A stretch of 56,706 nucleotides of DNA from Gemmatimonadota bacterium. Lineage in GTDB: Bacteria; Gemmatimonadota; Gemmatimonadetes; Gemmatimonadales; Gemmatimonadaceae. Under the pieces are notes generated by a model that was not told where the DNA came from, ran no database searches, and was given only the letters and a program-made list of their open reading frames with translations. The first letter of the stretch is position 1. Each line of letters begins with the position of its first letter. Positions 35,279 to 43,726 of the stretch are shown piece by piece. Position numbers and translations under genes: made by a program. The DNA lies in NCBI GenBank assembly GCA_025359135.1, contig JANYHJ010000155.1:1-56706 (forward strand), in the 5' to 3' direction.

Positions 35279-37249
35279 ATGAGCGCCCCCCCCGAGGCGA
35301 TGGCGCCGCTTGGCCGCGTGGTGGCCACCGAGAAGCGGCCAAGTACCCCGCACGAGTTCCATTTCTGGACGGCGCTCGATGCGCCGGTCGGAATCGGGAC
35401 GATCGTGCGCGTGGCGGCCACGCACGCCATCAGCGGCCAGTTGCCCGTGGTGTACGGCGTGGTCAGCGGCGCGCTGGCGTGGAGCGACATGGCGACGCCG
35501 CTCGACGACGTGCTCGGCTTCGATGGCAACCCGGGCGCGGTGGCCAATGCACCGACCCGGCGCGCGGAGATCCGGCTCTACACGGCCGCCGTGCTCCGGC
35601 AGCTGCCCGAGGAGCCGCTGCAGCCGGTCTCACTCGGCGACGTGTTCGAAGCCACCGCGGACGACGTGGCGATCGCGCTGCGCATGGATGGTTACCTGCA
35701 GGGCGGCACGAACACGGGCATCCCGATCGGCGTCTATCGCGCAGGTGGCACGCGCGCGCCGATCTGGCTCGATGCGGACTTTCTCGTGGGGCCGGAAGCG
35801 GCGCACGTGAACCTCACCGGCATCTCGGGACTCGCCACGAAGACGAGCGCCGTGGAGTGGTTGCTGAGCGGACTCTTCGCGCACTTCCCCGCGGACAAGG
35901 GCGGCATCGCGGCCGTCTGCTTCAACGTGAAGGGGCCGGACTTGCTCTTCCTCGACCAGCCGGGCGAGCTGGGCGATGACGACCGCGCGATGTACGCCGA
36001 GCTCGGCGTGCGCGCGGAGCCGTTCCAGCACGTGACGTACTTCGCGCCCTACGGCCCCAAGCGTACGTCGCTCGCCACGCTGCGCAGCCACGAGGCGCTG
36101 CAGGAGAACGTGCAGCCGCTGACGTGGGGATTGAAGGAAGTGCTGCAATTCGCGGAAGTGCTGCTCAACCGCGACGATGTCGACGCGAAGGCCGACGCGC
36201 TCATCGACTTCATCCGCGAGCGCGTGGTCGAGCAGGTCGTGGAAGACCGCATGCTCTCGCGTCCGCACACGGTGCGTTCGTTCGCGGATCTCGAGGCCTG
36301 GTTCAAGGACCTGCTCAAGGGACTCGAGGCGGCAAACCAGGACAGCTGGCGCACCCACCACATCGCGACGATCCGGAAGATCCGCAACCGGTTGGGCAAC
36401 ATCGCGCTGCGTTGTGCCGGGCTGGTGGCGGACGAGGGCGACGCGTCGGACCTGCCGTGGAACGCGTTCGGCGACCGGCATGTCTACGTCGTCGACGTCG
36501 CCAATCTCGAGGAGGACGCGCAGGACCTGATCTTCGCGCGCGTGATCTCCAAGCTGCGCGAGCAGCTCGAGCGCGGTGAGCTCGGCGTCAAGCAGGTGGT
36601 GGTGTTCGTGGACGAGCTCAACCGCTACGCCGCCGCCGACGGGCCGGACACGTACGTGCGGCGCATGCTGCTCGACATCGCCGAGCGTGGGCGCTACCTG
36701 GGACTCGTGCTCGCGAGCGCGCAGCAGTTCCGTTCGCAGGTGCACCGCCGCATCGTCGGCAACGCGGCAACGGCGCTCTACGGGCGCATGGACGGCGAGG
36801 AGCTGGCGACGCCGGGGTATCAGGTGCTGGCGCCGGCCATCAGGACGCGCCTCAGCACGCTCGACAAGGGACAGCTGATGGTGCGGCACCCGCACTTCGC
36901 GCAGCCGGTGTTCGTGCGTTTCCCGCGGCCCGCCGTGATGCGCGGGCGCGACGGCATCGCGAAGTTTCCGCCTGCGGCCGACGCCGGCCTCGAGGAAGCG
37001 CTCGTGCGCACGCTGCGGCGGTTCGATGCGCGCGTGAGCCTGCAGTGGGCGCAGGATTTGGCGGCGTTGCACGATGAAAAGGAGCTGCTCGCGATCCGCG
37101 ACCAGGCGTTGCGCGAACGACCAGCGGACATGCGCGCGTTCTTCGCGAGCCGCTTTCGCACCAAGGCGCCCGTGAAGGAGCGAACACCCGTCGCGGCCCG
37201 TCCGCGCCCGATCCTGCGACTGTCGGATGACGACCCGTACGGCGGCTGA
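35279..37249 (+). CDS. herA: HerA-family hexameric DNA translocase
   Basis: FtsK/HerA superfamily ATPase that pumps DNA into the NurA nuclease. 656 residues. An N-terminal small beta-barrel (residues 10-100, the HAS-barrel region) precedes the ATPase core: Walker A GISGLATKTS (K188) and Walker B VVVFVDELNRYA (Asp445-Glu446), then the conserved ASAQQFRSQVHRRIVGN segment. The large insert between the two motifs is helical. Upstream is nurA (39 bp), downstream mre11 with a 1-bp overlap (TGATG), so stoichiometric co-production is expected. Confidence 0.88.
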   Translation: MSAPPEAMAPLGRVVATEKRPSTPHEFHFWTALDAPVGIGTIVRVAATHAISGQLPVVYGVVSGALAWSDMATPLDDVLGFDGNPGAVANAPTRRAEIRLYTAAVLRQLPEEPLQPVSLGDVFEATADDVAIALRMDGYLQGGTNTGIPIGVYRAGGTRAPIWLDADFLVGPEAAHVNLTGISGLATKTSAVEWLLSGLFAHFPADKGGIAAVCFNVKGPDLLFLDQPGELGDDDRAMYAELGVRAEPFQHVTYFAPYGPKRTSLATLRSHEALQENVQPLTWGLKEVLQFAEVLLNRDDVDAKADALIDFIRERVVEQVVEDRMLSRPHTVRSFADLEAWFKDLLKGLEAANQDSWRTHHIATIRKIRNRLGNIALRCAGLVADEGDASDLPWNAFGDRHVYVVDVANLEEDAQDLIFARVISKLREQLERGELGVKQVVVFVDELNRYAAADGPDTYVRRMLLDIAERGRYLGLVLASAQQFRSQVHRRIVGNAATALYGRMDGEELATPGYQVLAPAIRTRLSTLDKGQLMVRHPHFAQPVFVRFPRPAVMRGRDGIAKFPPAADAGLEEALVRTLRRFDARVSLQWAQDLAALHDEKELLAIRDQALRERPADMRAFFASRFRTKAPVKERTPVAARPRPILRLSDDDPYGG

Positions 37250-38451
37250 TGCGCCTCGTTCATCTCTCTGATCTGCACCTCGGGTTTCGTCGCTACCAGC
37301 GCGTCACGAAATCCGGCGCGAACCAGCGCGAGGCCGACGTCGCGCTCTCGTTCAGTCGTGCCATCACGAAGATCATCGAGATCGCGCCCGAGGTGGTCGT
37401 CGTTGCCGGCGACATCTTCCATTCGGTGCGGCCGAACAATTCGGCGATCATCCACGCGGTCAAGCAGGTCCAGAAACTCGCGGAGGCGCTACCGCAGACG
37501 CGACTGGTGATGATCGCGGGGAATCACGACCTGCCACGGTCCAGCGACACGCTCTGCATCCTCAGCCTCTTCCAGGAGTTCGGCGCGACGGTCGTCCATC
37601 GCGGCACCGAGCGCGTCAAGCTCGAGGCGCTCGACCTCTCGATCCTCTGCGTGCCGGAGCTGCTCTCGGGTGACAAGCCGGATCTCCAGCCCGATCCGAC
37701 GTCGCGCTACAACGTGCTGCTGCTGCATGGCATCATGATCGGTGCGGTGCCGATGACGGAGCAGACCATGGCGAGTGTCTCCGCGCGCTACGAAATGACG
37801 GACGTCAGCACCGGCTGGGACTACGTGGCGTTGGGCCATCATCACGTCTACGTGGCCGTGCGGCCGGGGATGTACTACTCGGGGTCGCTCGACTACGTGA
37901 GTTCCAATCCGTGGTTCGAGGACGTGCGCGAAGAACGCGAGAAGAAGTTGCCGGGCAAGGGGTTCATCGAGCACGACCTCGCCACGGGCAAGCACAGGTT
38001 CCACCCCATCGACGGCGTCCGGAAGCACATCGACATCGGTCCGATCTCCGCACGGGGACTCAATGCGGAAGGCGTCGACGCGCTCATCCGCACCACCGTC
38101 GAGAAGACGCCACGCGGCATCGACGACAAGGTGGTGCGCCTCATCGTCCTCGACCTGCCGCGCTACGTCGAGCGCGAGCTCGACCACAAGTCGATTCGTG
38201 AGTTCGGCCGCCGCGCGCTGCACTTCCGGCTCGACGCACGTCGTCCCGAGGCGCTGCGGACGGGCGACGCCAACTCCGGCTCACCGGGACGTCGCCCCTC
38301 GCTCGCGGAGACGCTCCGCGATCGCCTGCTCGCGCGGCCGCTCGAAGCCGGCACCGATCGCGAACGCCTCGTCTCGCTCGGTCTCGAGTACCTGCGACAG
38401 GCCGACGAGATCGCCTCTCCGACCGCCGTGGATGGCGAGGAGGACGGGTGA
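37249..38451 (+). CDS. sbcD: Mre11/SbcD-type exonuclease subunit
   Basis: Metallophosphoesterase nuclease of the Mre11-Rad50 complex. 400 residues. All phosphoesterase motifs are visible: SDLHLGF (Asp8, His10), VAGDIFHS, MIAGNHDLPRS, LLLHGIMIG, and the GHHHVY motif. The C-terminal part (from about residue 270) is the DNA-binding/capping region. The start overlaps the herA stop; its own stop overlaps the sbcC GTG (GTGA). The archaeal Mre11 is about this length. Confidence 0.95.
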   Translation: MRLVHLSDLHLGFRRYQRVTKSGANQREADVALSFSRAITKIIEIAPEVVVVAGDIFHSVRPNNSAIIHAVKQVQKLAEALPQTRLVMIAGNHDLPRSSDTLCILSLFQEFGATVVHRGTERVKLEALDLSILCVPELLSGDKPDLQPDPTSRYNVLLLHGIMIGAVPMTEQTMASVSARYEMTDVSTGWDYVALGHHHVYVAVRPGMYYSGSLDYVSSNPWFEDVREEREKKLPGKGFIEHDLATGKHRFHPIDGVRKHIDIGPISARGLNAEGVDALIRTTVEKTPRGIDDKVVRLIVLDLPRYVERELDHKSIREFGRRALHFRLDARRPEALRTGDANSGSPGRRPSLAETLRDRLLARPLEAGTDRERLVSLGLEYLRQADEIASPTAVDGEEDG

Positions 38452-40895
38452 GGCTCGTCCGGCTTCACCTGCAGAACTTCCGCCAGCATGCGGACTCGAC
38501 GCTCGAGTTCGACGATGGCCTGACGGGCATCATCGGCCCGAACGGGGCAGGGAAGAGCACGATTCTCGAGGCGATCGCGTGGGCGCTGTACGGCAACGCC
38601 GCGGCGCGCGGCAACCGCGACTCGATCCGCTTCACGCGCGCGGCGCCGCGGCAACCGGTCCGCGTCGAGCTCGACTTCGAACTCGCGAGCCATCGCTATC
38701 GCGTCGTGCGCGGCCTCGCGAGCGCGGAGCTCTTTCTCGATGGCGCCGAAGTCCCGATCGCGAACTCGATCACCTCGGTCAACGAGATCATCCAGCGCCG
38801 GCTGGGGATGACGCGGGCCCAGTTCTTCAACACGTACTTCACGGGGCAGAAGGAATTGGCCGTCATGGCGGCCATGGGTCCGACCGAACGCGCGCAGTTC
38901 CTCTCGCGCGTGCTCGGCTACGAGCGCCTTCGCACGGCGCAGGACCTCGTACGGGAGCGCCGCAAGGTCGTCGTCGCCGAAATCGCCGGCCTGCGCGCCG
39001 GGATGCCCGATGCGAGTGTCATCGAGGCGCAGCTCGCCGAGGCGAACGCGCGCCGCGTGGCCGCGGAGCAGCGCGCGCTGTCGGCCGAGAACCAGCACGC
39101 CCAACTGGCTGCCGATACCGCCGCGATCGCGCCGGAGTGGGAACGCGCGCAAGCGGAGCGCGTGCGCGTGACGGAACTCGCCGCTGAACTGCGCGTGGCG
39201 CAGAGCGAACTGTCGGTGCTCGATCGCGAGCTCGCCCGGCTCGACCTCGACCGCTCGGAGATCGCCGTTGCGCGCGCCGAACTCGATGGCCTCCTCGCAG
39301 AGTTGGCGCCGATGCCGGAACTGATGGCCGAGTTCCAGCAGCTGGAGTCGTTGGCGCGAGAGGAGGGACGGCGGCAGACGCTCGCCGAGGCCACGCGCGT
39401 GATCGAAGAGGAACTTGCGCGGCTCGCCGATCGCCTTGGCCGGCTCGAAACGGCGCCGTCGCTCGAGGAAGAGGTGACCGTCCAGCTCGAGGAGAAGCGG
39501 CGCGAAGCCGAGGAAGCGCTGGGCGTGATGGAACGCGCGCGCACGGCTTGGGTGCGCGACAAGCAGGAGGCGGAGACCCGGCGCAGCGCGCTCCTGCAGC
39601 AGTGGCGCGAGCTCAAGGAACAGCGCGAGCGGCTGATCTCGCTCGGCGAGGAGGGAACGTGTCCGACGTGCCAACGCCCGCTCGGCACACATTTCCGCGC
39701 GGTGCTCGACCTGCTGGATGGCCAGCTCGAGACGGTGACGGTGGACGGCAAGTACTACACGGGCCGGCTCGAGCAGCTTGAGGAGCCGCCGGAGGCGGTG
39801 CGCGTGCTCGACGACCAGCGCAAGACGCTGGCGTCGCAGGCGGGTGCGCTGGAGAAGAAGCTCGCGAAGGTGCAGAGCGCGGTGCAGGAGTTGGCGCAGC
39901 TCAAGCGCGAACTCTCGGCCAAGGCGGAACGCCGCGCCACGCTGCAGGCGGAGCTGGCCGCGATTCCCGAGGGTTACGACGCCGAGCGGCATGCGGTGGT
40001 GCGCGCCGAACGGGATCGTCTCGCTCCCCTCGACGCGCGCGCGGCGCGACTGGGCGCGCGCACGGATCGCGAACCGCAGGTCGTGCGCGAACGGGAGCGC
40101 GTCTTCGTGCAGGCGGAATCGGCGCGGGTGCGCGTTGCGACGCTGACCGCAGGGCAGGCGGCGGCGGTCCTGCCCGAGGTCGAGTTCGCCGCACTACGCG
40201 CTCGCCATGACGCGGCGGTGACGGCGATGCGCAGCGCGGAGCTCTCGGCGGTGCAGGCGCGCGGTGAGGCCGAGGCCGCGGGGGCGGCCGCGCAGCGCGC
40301 CGCCGCGGCGCGCGCGGAACTCTCGGCCACCGAGAACAAGCTCGAGATCATGCAGCACGACCGGAGGCTGCACGAGGCGCTCGACCGTGCCTTCTCGGAC
40401 CTGCGCACGGATCTCAACGCGCAGCTCCGACCGGAGCTCTCGGAGATTGCCAGCGCGTATCTCTCGGACCTCACCGAGGCCCGCTACCGCGAACTCGAGC
40501 TCGACGAGGACTATGCGGTGACGGTTCTCGAGGAAGGGGTGCCCAAGCCGGTGATTTCCGGCGGCGAGGAAGATCTCGCGAACCTCGCGCTGCGCCTCGC
40601 CATCTCCCAGATGATTGCCGATCGTTCGGAGCAACGCTTCTCGTTGCTCATTCTCGACGAGATATTTGGCTCGCTCGACGATGAGCGTCGCGAGGACACG
40701 ATCAAGCTGCTCGGAGAGCTGGGAGACAGGTTCTCGCAGGTGATCGTGATCACGCACGTCAACTCGGTGCGCATCGGTGTCCAGCGAGTCTTTGAAGTGA
40801 ACATGGATCAGACGAGGGGATTCGCGACCGTGGTGGTCGGCGAGGCCGGTCACGAGGAGCCCACGGTGTTCGCCGATGCCGGAGTGACGGCCTGA
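38448..40895 (+). CDS. sbcC: Rad50/SbcC-type SMC-like ATPase
   Basis: ATPase of the DNA-end-processing complex, tethering DNA ends with long coiled coils. 815 residues from GTG 38448, closer in length to archaeal Rad50 (about 880) than to E. coli SbcC (1048). Walker A GPNGAGKST (K36), a central zinc hook C405-P-T-C408 flanked by coiled coils (about 180-400 and 430-660), the ABC signature ISGGEEDLANLALRLAIS and the Walker B FSLLILDEIFGSLD. The start overlaps sbcD and the stop overlaps the GNAT gene start by 1 bp. Confidence 0.96.
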   Translation: MRLVRLHLQNFRQHADSTLEFDDGLTGIIGPNGAGKSTILEAIAWALYGNAAARGNRDSIRFTRAAPRQPVRVELDFELASHRYRVVRGLASAELFLDGAEVPIANSITSVNEIIQRRLGMTRAQFFNTYFTGQKELAVMAAMGPTERAQFLSRVLGYERLRTAQDLVRERRKVVVAEIAGLRAGMPDASVIEAQLAEANARRVAAEQRALSAENQHAQLAADTAAIAPEWERAQAERVRVTELAAELRVAQSELSVLDRELARLDLDRSEIAVARAELDGLLAELAPMPELMAEFQQLESLAREEGRRQTLAEATRVIEEELARLADRLGRLETAPSLEEEVTVQLEEKRREAEEALGVMERARTAWVRDKQEAETRRSALLQQWRELKEQRERLISLGEEGTCPTCQRPLGTHFRAVLDLLDGQLETVTVDGKYYTGRLEQLEEPPEAVRVLDDQRKTLASQAGALEKKLAKVQSAVQELAQLKRELSAKAERRATLQAELAAIPEGYDAERHAVVRAERDRLAPLDARAARLGARTDREPQVVRERERVFVQAESARVRVATLTAGQAAAVLPEVEFAALRARHDAAVTAMRSAELSAVQARGEAEAAGAAAQRAAAARAELSATENKLEIMQHDRRLHEALDRAFSDLRTDLNAQLRPELSEIASAYLSDLTEARYRELELDEDYAVTVLEEGVPKPVISGGEEDLANLALRLAISQMIADRSEQRFSLLILDEIFGSLDDERREDTIKLLGELGDRFSQVIVITHVNSVRIGVQRVFEVNMDQTRGFATVVVGEAGHEEPTVFADAGVTA

Positions 40896-41863
40896 TGGCC
40901 ACGCGTCCCATGCGCGGCCGCCTCGTCGACGGGCCGCACCCGATCACGATCGCGGACATCGCGCCGCTCAACCAGGTCTTCAGCGATGCCTTCACCGAGC
41001 GCTACCGGCGCGACGGGATGGTGGGAGTGCGCGTGCCGTTCCTCAACCCGCTGATCTGGCGCTACGCCATCGAGGACGCGGGCACTGGCGCCATGCTCTG
41101 GCGCGACGAGCGCGGAGAAATCGCGGCGTTCAATGTTGCGCACATGTCCGGCACCGAGGGCTGGATGGGGCCGTTGGCGGCGCGTCCCGACCTGCAGGGT
41201 GCGGGCATCGGCAAGCAGATCGTGACGTCGGGCATCGAGTGGCTGCGTGCCCACGGCGCCACGACCATCGGCCTCGAGACGATGCCGCGCACGCTCGACA
41301 ACATCGGATTCTATGCGCGACTGGGCTTCACGCCCGGAGCGCTCACGCTCACCCTCACGCTAGAAGCGCAGCCGGCCGAGCGCTCACCGCTCTTGCTTGG
41401 CGCGCTCACGCCGACCGATCGTGCGGCGATGGTGGTGGCGTGCCGCGATCTCGCCCAGCGCGTGCTACCCGGCTACGACTTCACGCGCGAAATCGAACTC
41501 ACCGACCAACTGGCGGCCGGCGATACGGTGCTGCTCTGGAACGATGGCGCCCTGGCCGGCTACGCGCTCTGCCACACGGCGCCGCTGGTGGAGGGGCGCG
41601 CCCGCGAGGAGCTGCGGGTGCTCAAGCTCGTGCTCGCCGATGAAGCCGAGATGCCGCGCATGGGGATCATCCTCGCGGACTACGCGCGGCGGAGCGGTGC
41701 GCGTCGCGTCGCCGTGCGCGTGCAGGGCAACTATCCGGGTGTCTTCCGTGCCATGGTGAACCAGGGGGCGCGCGTGCGCTGGAGCGACCTGCGCATGACG
41801 CTCGACGGTACCCCCGAAGTGCATCCAGCGCGCGGTGTGCTGCTGAGCAACTGGGAGATCTAG
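40895..41863 (+). CDS. Tandem GNAT acetyltransferase (two GNAT domains)
   Basis: 322 residues in two halves. The first (about 20-165) has a complete acetyl-CoA loop, RPDLQGAGIGKQIV, and the NIGFYARLGFTPG strand typical of GNATs. The second (about 185-320) has GNAT-like strands (VLLWNDGALAGYALCHTAP) but a weaker cofactor loop. The start overlaps the sbcC stop by 1 bp, making this the last gene of the resection operon. It might acetylate a protein of this complex, or be unrelated; the substrate is unknown. Followed by a palindromic repeat that probably ends the transcript. Confidence 0.85.
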   Translation: MATRPMRGRLVDGPHPITIADIAPLNQVFSDAFTERYRRDGMVGVRVPFLNPLIWRYAIEDAGTGAMLWRDERGEIAAFNVAHMSGTEGWMGPLAARPDLQGAGIGKQIVTSGIEWLRAHGATTIGLETMPRTLDNIGFYARLGFTPGALTLTLTLEAQPAERSPLLLGALTPTDRAAMVVACRDLAQRVLPGYDFTREIELTDQLAAGDTVLLWNDGALAGYALCHTAPLVEGRAREELRVLKLVLADEAEMPRMGIILADYARRSGARRVAVRVQGNYPGVFRAMVNQGARVRWSDLRMTLDGTPEVHPARGVLLSNWEI

Positions 41864-41866
41864 CTT

Positions 41867-41944
41867 GTCGTCCTGAGCGAAGCGAAGGACCGGCTTTTCC
41901 GTGGCCAACCGCTCAAACAGGTCCTTCGCGTCGCTCAGGACGAC
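41867..41944. repeat. Palindromic repeat between convergent genes (putative terminator)
   Basis: Arms of 25 nt (GTCGTCCTGAGCGAAGCGAA followed by GGACC, and the near-complement at 41920-41944) around a 28-nt loop. Same family as copies in pdhC and at 52100. Located right after the GNAT stop; its right arm supplies the last codons and stop of the minus-strand 68-residue gene. Confidence 0.85.
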
Positions 41945-42141
41945 GTTCGCGCGCCCGCGATCACGTGCACGAGCGCTGCGTCGTCGAGATCCGAGTCCCA
42001 TCCCTTCGCGACCCTGATCGTCAACCGCTCCGCGCCCGAGTTGCACTCCACTTCGACTTGGTCGGTCGGGCCGGCGTCATGCGCCTCGGGAATCTCGAGA
42101 CAGATCCAGTCGATGCCGCGCGCATCGGCGACAATGCGCAT
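41935..42141 (-). CDS. Small hypothetical protein
   Basis: 68 residues from ATG 42141. It begins MRIVADARGIDWICLEIPEA and continues with a predicted beta-rich segment (VEVECNSGAERLTIRV). The start overlaps the stop of the tiny membrane protein gene by 1 bp (TGATG), which strongly supports translation. Its last three codons and stop lie inside the palindromic repeat, so the C-terminus was probably shaped by repeat insertion. No family recognised. Confidence 0.65.
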   Translation of the reverse strand: MRIVADARGIDWICLEIPEAHDAGPTDQVEVECNSGAERLTIRVAKGWDSDLDDAALVHVIAGARTSS

Positions 42142-42302
42142 CAGCGCGGGTCCGGCGCACTGCCGCGATTCACCACGCGCCAGATGATGAGCGCCACGCC
42201 GCCGGTCAGGAGCAGGTGCGCATAGCCCGGCGCGTCGTAGCCGAACGTCCACACGCCCCACGTGACCAGCATCACGAGCCCTGAGACAATTCCGATATCC
42301 AT
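42141..42302 (-). CDS. Tiny two-helix membrane protein (lmo0937-like)
   Basis: 53 residues from ATG 42302, too short for usual ORF cut-offs. Two hydrophobic segments (VSGLVMLVTWGVWTF and AHLLLTGGVALIIWRVV) linked by GYDAPGY, ending in a short polar tail. The xPGxxHLLL pattern matches small membrane proteins of the lmo0937 type found in many bacteria. The stop overlaps the start of the 68-residue gene. It lies next to, and divergent from, the candidate RNA promoter. Confidence 0.65.
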   Translation of the reverse strand: MDIGIVSGLVMLVTWGVWTFGYDAPGYAHLLLTGGVALIIWRVVNRGSAPDPR

Positions 42303-42308
42303 GATGCG

Positions 42309-42337
42309 TTGACGCTCCAGAAAACGTCCCCTAGTAT
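42309..42337 (+). promoter_or_regulatory. Candidate sigma-70 promoter of the structured RNA
   Basis: TTGACG (42309-42314), 17 bp, TAGTAT (42332-42337), one of the best promoter matches in the window. Start of transcription predicted near 42344, just before the first RNA helix. The 373-bp stretch 42303-42675 holds this promoter and the RNA but no protein gene. Confidence 0.6.
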
Positions 42338-42343
42338 AAGTGC

Positions 42344-42540
42344 AGTCGGGACGGGGAGACTCACTTTTGAGCCGATAAGTCCTTCAAAGGGGATCCGACA
42401 ACTTCATCAAGGTCATGCCCCAGTGCGGGGAAGGCCGAAGGTGGGGTGAGGGCCTTACCTTTCGACAGGGCTTCAAAAACCTCTCTCCGTTCCACCTCGT
42501 CCGGAAGCCCTGCCGCTCACGCTGCAGGGCTTTCGTTTTC
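42344..42540 (+). ncRNA. Candidate structured leader or small RNA (about 195 nt) with terminator switch
   Basis: A closing helix of 12 bp pairs 42348-42359 (GGGACGGGGAGA) with 42482-42493 (TCTCTCCGTTCC; two G-U pairs). Inside are hairpins CTCA/TGAG (42360-42371), CCCC/GGGG (42418-42430) and AAGGCC/GGCCTT (42431-42456). After the closing helix comes an intrinsic terminator. CAGGGCTTC (42466-42474) can pair perfectly with GAAGCCCTG (42504-42512), which is also the left arm of the terminator, so terminator and antiterminator exclude each other. This is the layout of a riboswitch or attenuator for ptpS-folE-SDR; an independent RNA such as 6S RNA is the alternative. No known riboswitch core was recognised. 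Confidence 0.45.
42505..42539 (+). terminator. Intrinsic terminator with U-tract
   Basis: Perfect 9-bp stem AAGCCCTGC/GCAGGGCTT (42505-42513, 42524-42532), followed by TCGTTTT. It lies 136 bp before the ptpS start, so read-through or antitermination would be required for downstream expression from the RNA promoter. Confidence 0.75.
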
Positions 42541-42675
42541 CACCGGATCCTTCACGCACGCCTGGCCCGGGCCGGGAACCACTGGCCTCCCCCGCGGGTT
42601 CGATGCACACTGCGGGGGTCCCACACGGGACCGCGTGGCGACCCGTGCTCGTCATGCTCCGCTTCCTCACTCGCC

Positions 42676-43089
42676 ATGCCTGACGTCACCATCGTACGCC
42701 GCCTGCAGTTCAACGCGGCCCATCGTGTCCACAACCCGGCGCTCTCCGACGAGGAGAACACCCGCTTGTTCGGGAAGTGCAACAACCCGAACTGGCATGG
42801 ACACAACTACACCCTCGAGGTGCACGTGACGGGCCCCATCGATCCGGTCACGGGCTACGTGGCTGATCTTGGGGCGGTGCGCGACGTGGCCGAACGCCTC
42901 GTAGTCAGCGAGGCCGACCACCGCAACTTCAACATCGACGTGCCCTTCATGCAGGGGATCATCCCCACCAGCGAGAACATCGTCGTGCAGATGTGGCGCG
43001 TCCTCGAGCCCGCGATTGGTCCCGGCCGGTTGACCAAGCTGCGCCTCTGGGAAACGGAGAACAACTATGTCGAATACGAAGGTCGCTAG
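42676..43089 (+). CDS. 6-pyruvoyl-tetrahydropterin synthase-type protein
   Basis: Converts dihydroneopterin triphosphate to a tetrahydropterin. 137 residues from ATG 42676. The sequence is strikingly close to animal PTPS: catalytic [15 protein letters not shown] (Cys35, zinc ligands His41, His43 with His16), the DHRNFN catalytic Asp81-His82, IPTSENI and WETENN (Glu127). QueD of the queuosine pathway has the same fold, but here no queC or queE is adjacent, while folE and an SDR are, so tetrahydrobiopterin synthesis is favoured. Overlaps folE by 23 bp. Confidence 0.88.
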   Translation: MPDVTIVRRLQFNAAHRVHNPALSDEENTRLFGKCNNPNWHGHNYTLEVHVTGPIDPVTGYVADLGAVRDVAERLVVSEADHRNFNIDVPFMQGIIPTSENIVVQMWRVLEPAIGPGRLTKLRLWETENNYVEYEGR

Positions 43090-43726
43090 CGTGACCCGTC
43101 CCCTCATTCCGCTGCACGACAAGTACGCCCCCGATGAATCGGGGATCACCGAGCATATCGAGGCCTACAGCGCGCTCGTCAAGCGCCAGCTCGAGCTCCT
43201 CGGCGAGGACACCGACCGCGAGGGGCTGCGCAAGACGCCCGAGCGCGTCGCCAAGGCCATGACCTGGCTGACCCACGGCTACACGCAGTCGGCCACCGAG
43301 GTCATCGGCGACGCCCTCTTCGAGGAGACGCACTCGTCGATGGTGATGGTCCGCGACATCGAGCTCTATTCGATGTGCGAGCATCACATGCTCCCCTTCT
43401 TCGGCAAGGCGCACATCGCTTACATCCCGAACGGGCGCATCGTCGGACTCTCCAAGCTGCCGCGCGTCGTCGAGGTCTTCGCGCGACGCCTGCAGGTGCA
43501 GGAGCGCCTCACCGAACAGGTGGCCGAGGCGATCGACGACGTGCTCAAGCCCGCCGGCGTCGGCGTCGTCATCGAGGCCGTCCACCTCTGCATGATGATG
43601 CGCGGCGTCGAGAAGCAGAACTCGAAAACGATCACCTCGGCGCTCCGCGGGTCGTTCCGCGACGACGCCAAGACGCGCGACGAATTCCTGCGCCTCGCCT
43701 ACTCGTCGAGCGGCGGCACCCGGTGA
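43067..43726 (+). CDS. folE: GTP cyclohydrolase I
   Basis: Makes dihydroneopterin triphosphate from GTP, the entry step to folate, biopterin and queuosine. 219 residues. Zinc ligands are C104 and H107 in [12 protein letters not shown] and the cysteine of HLCMMMRG; the [10 protein letters not shown] and [17 protein letters not shown] motifs are canonical. It overlaps the ptpS gene by 23 bp and the SDR start (GTGA) at its end, so three enzymes are tightly coupled. Confidence 0.97.
   Translation: MSNTKVASVTRPLIPLHDKYAPDESGITEHIEAYSALVKRQLELLGEDTDREGLRKTPERVAKAMTWLTHGYTQSATEVIGDALFEETHSSMVMVRDIELYSMCEHHMLPFFGKAHIAYIPNGRIVGLSKLPRVVEVFARRLQVQERLTEQVAEAIDDVLKPAGVGVVIEAVHLCMMMRGVEKQNSKTITSALRGSFRDDAKTRDEFLRLAYSSSGGTR

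Noticed and set aside
42593-42607. T-loop-like GGGTTCGATGC, a hint of tRNA
   Set aside because: The flanks do not form a T stem or acceptor stem, and there is no anticodon arm or CCA at the expected positions.
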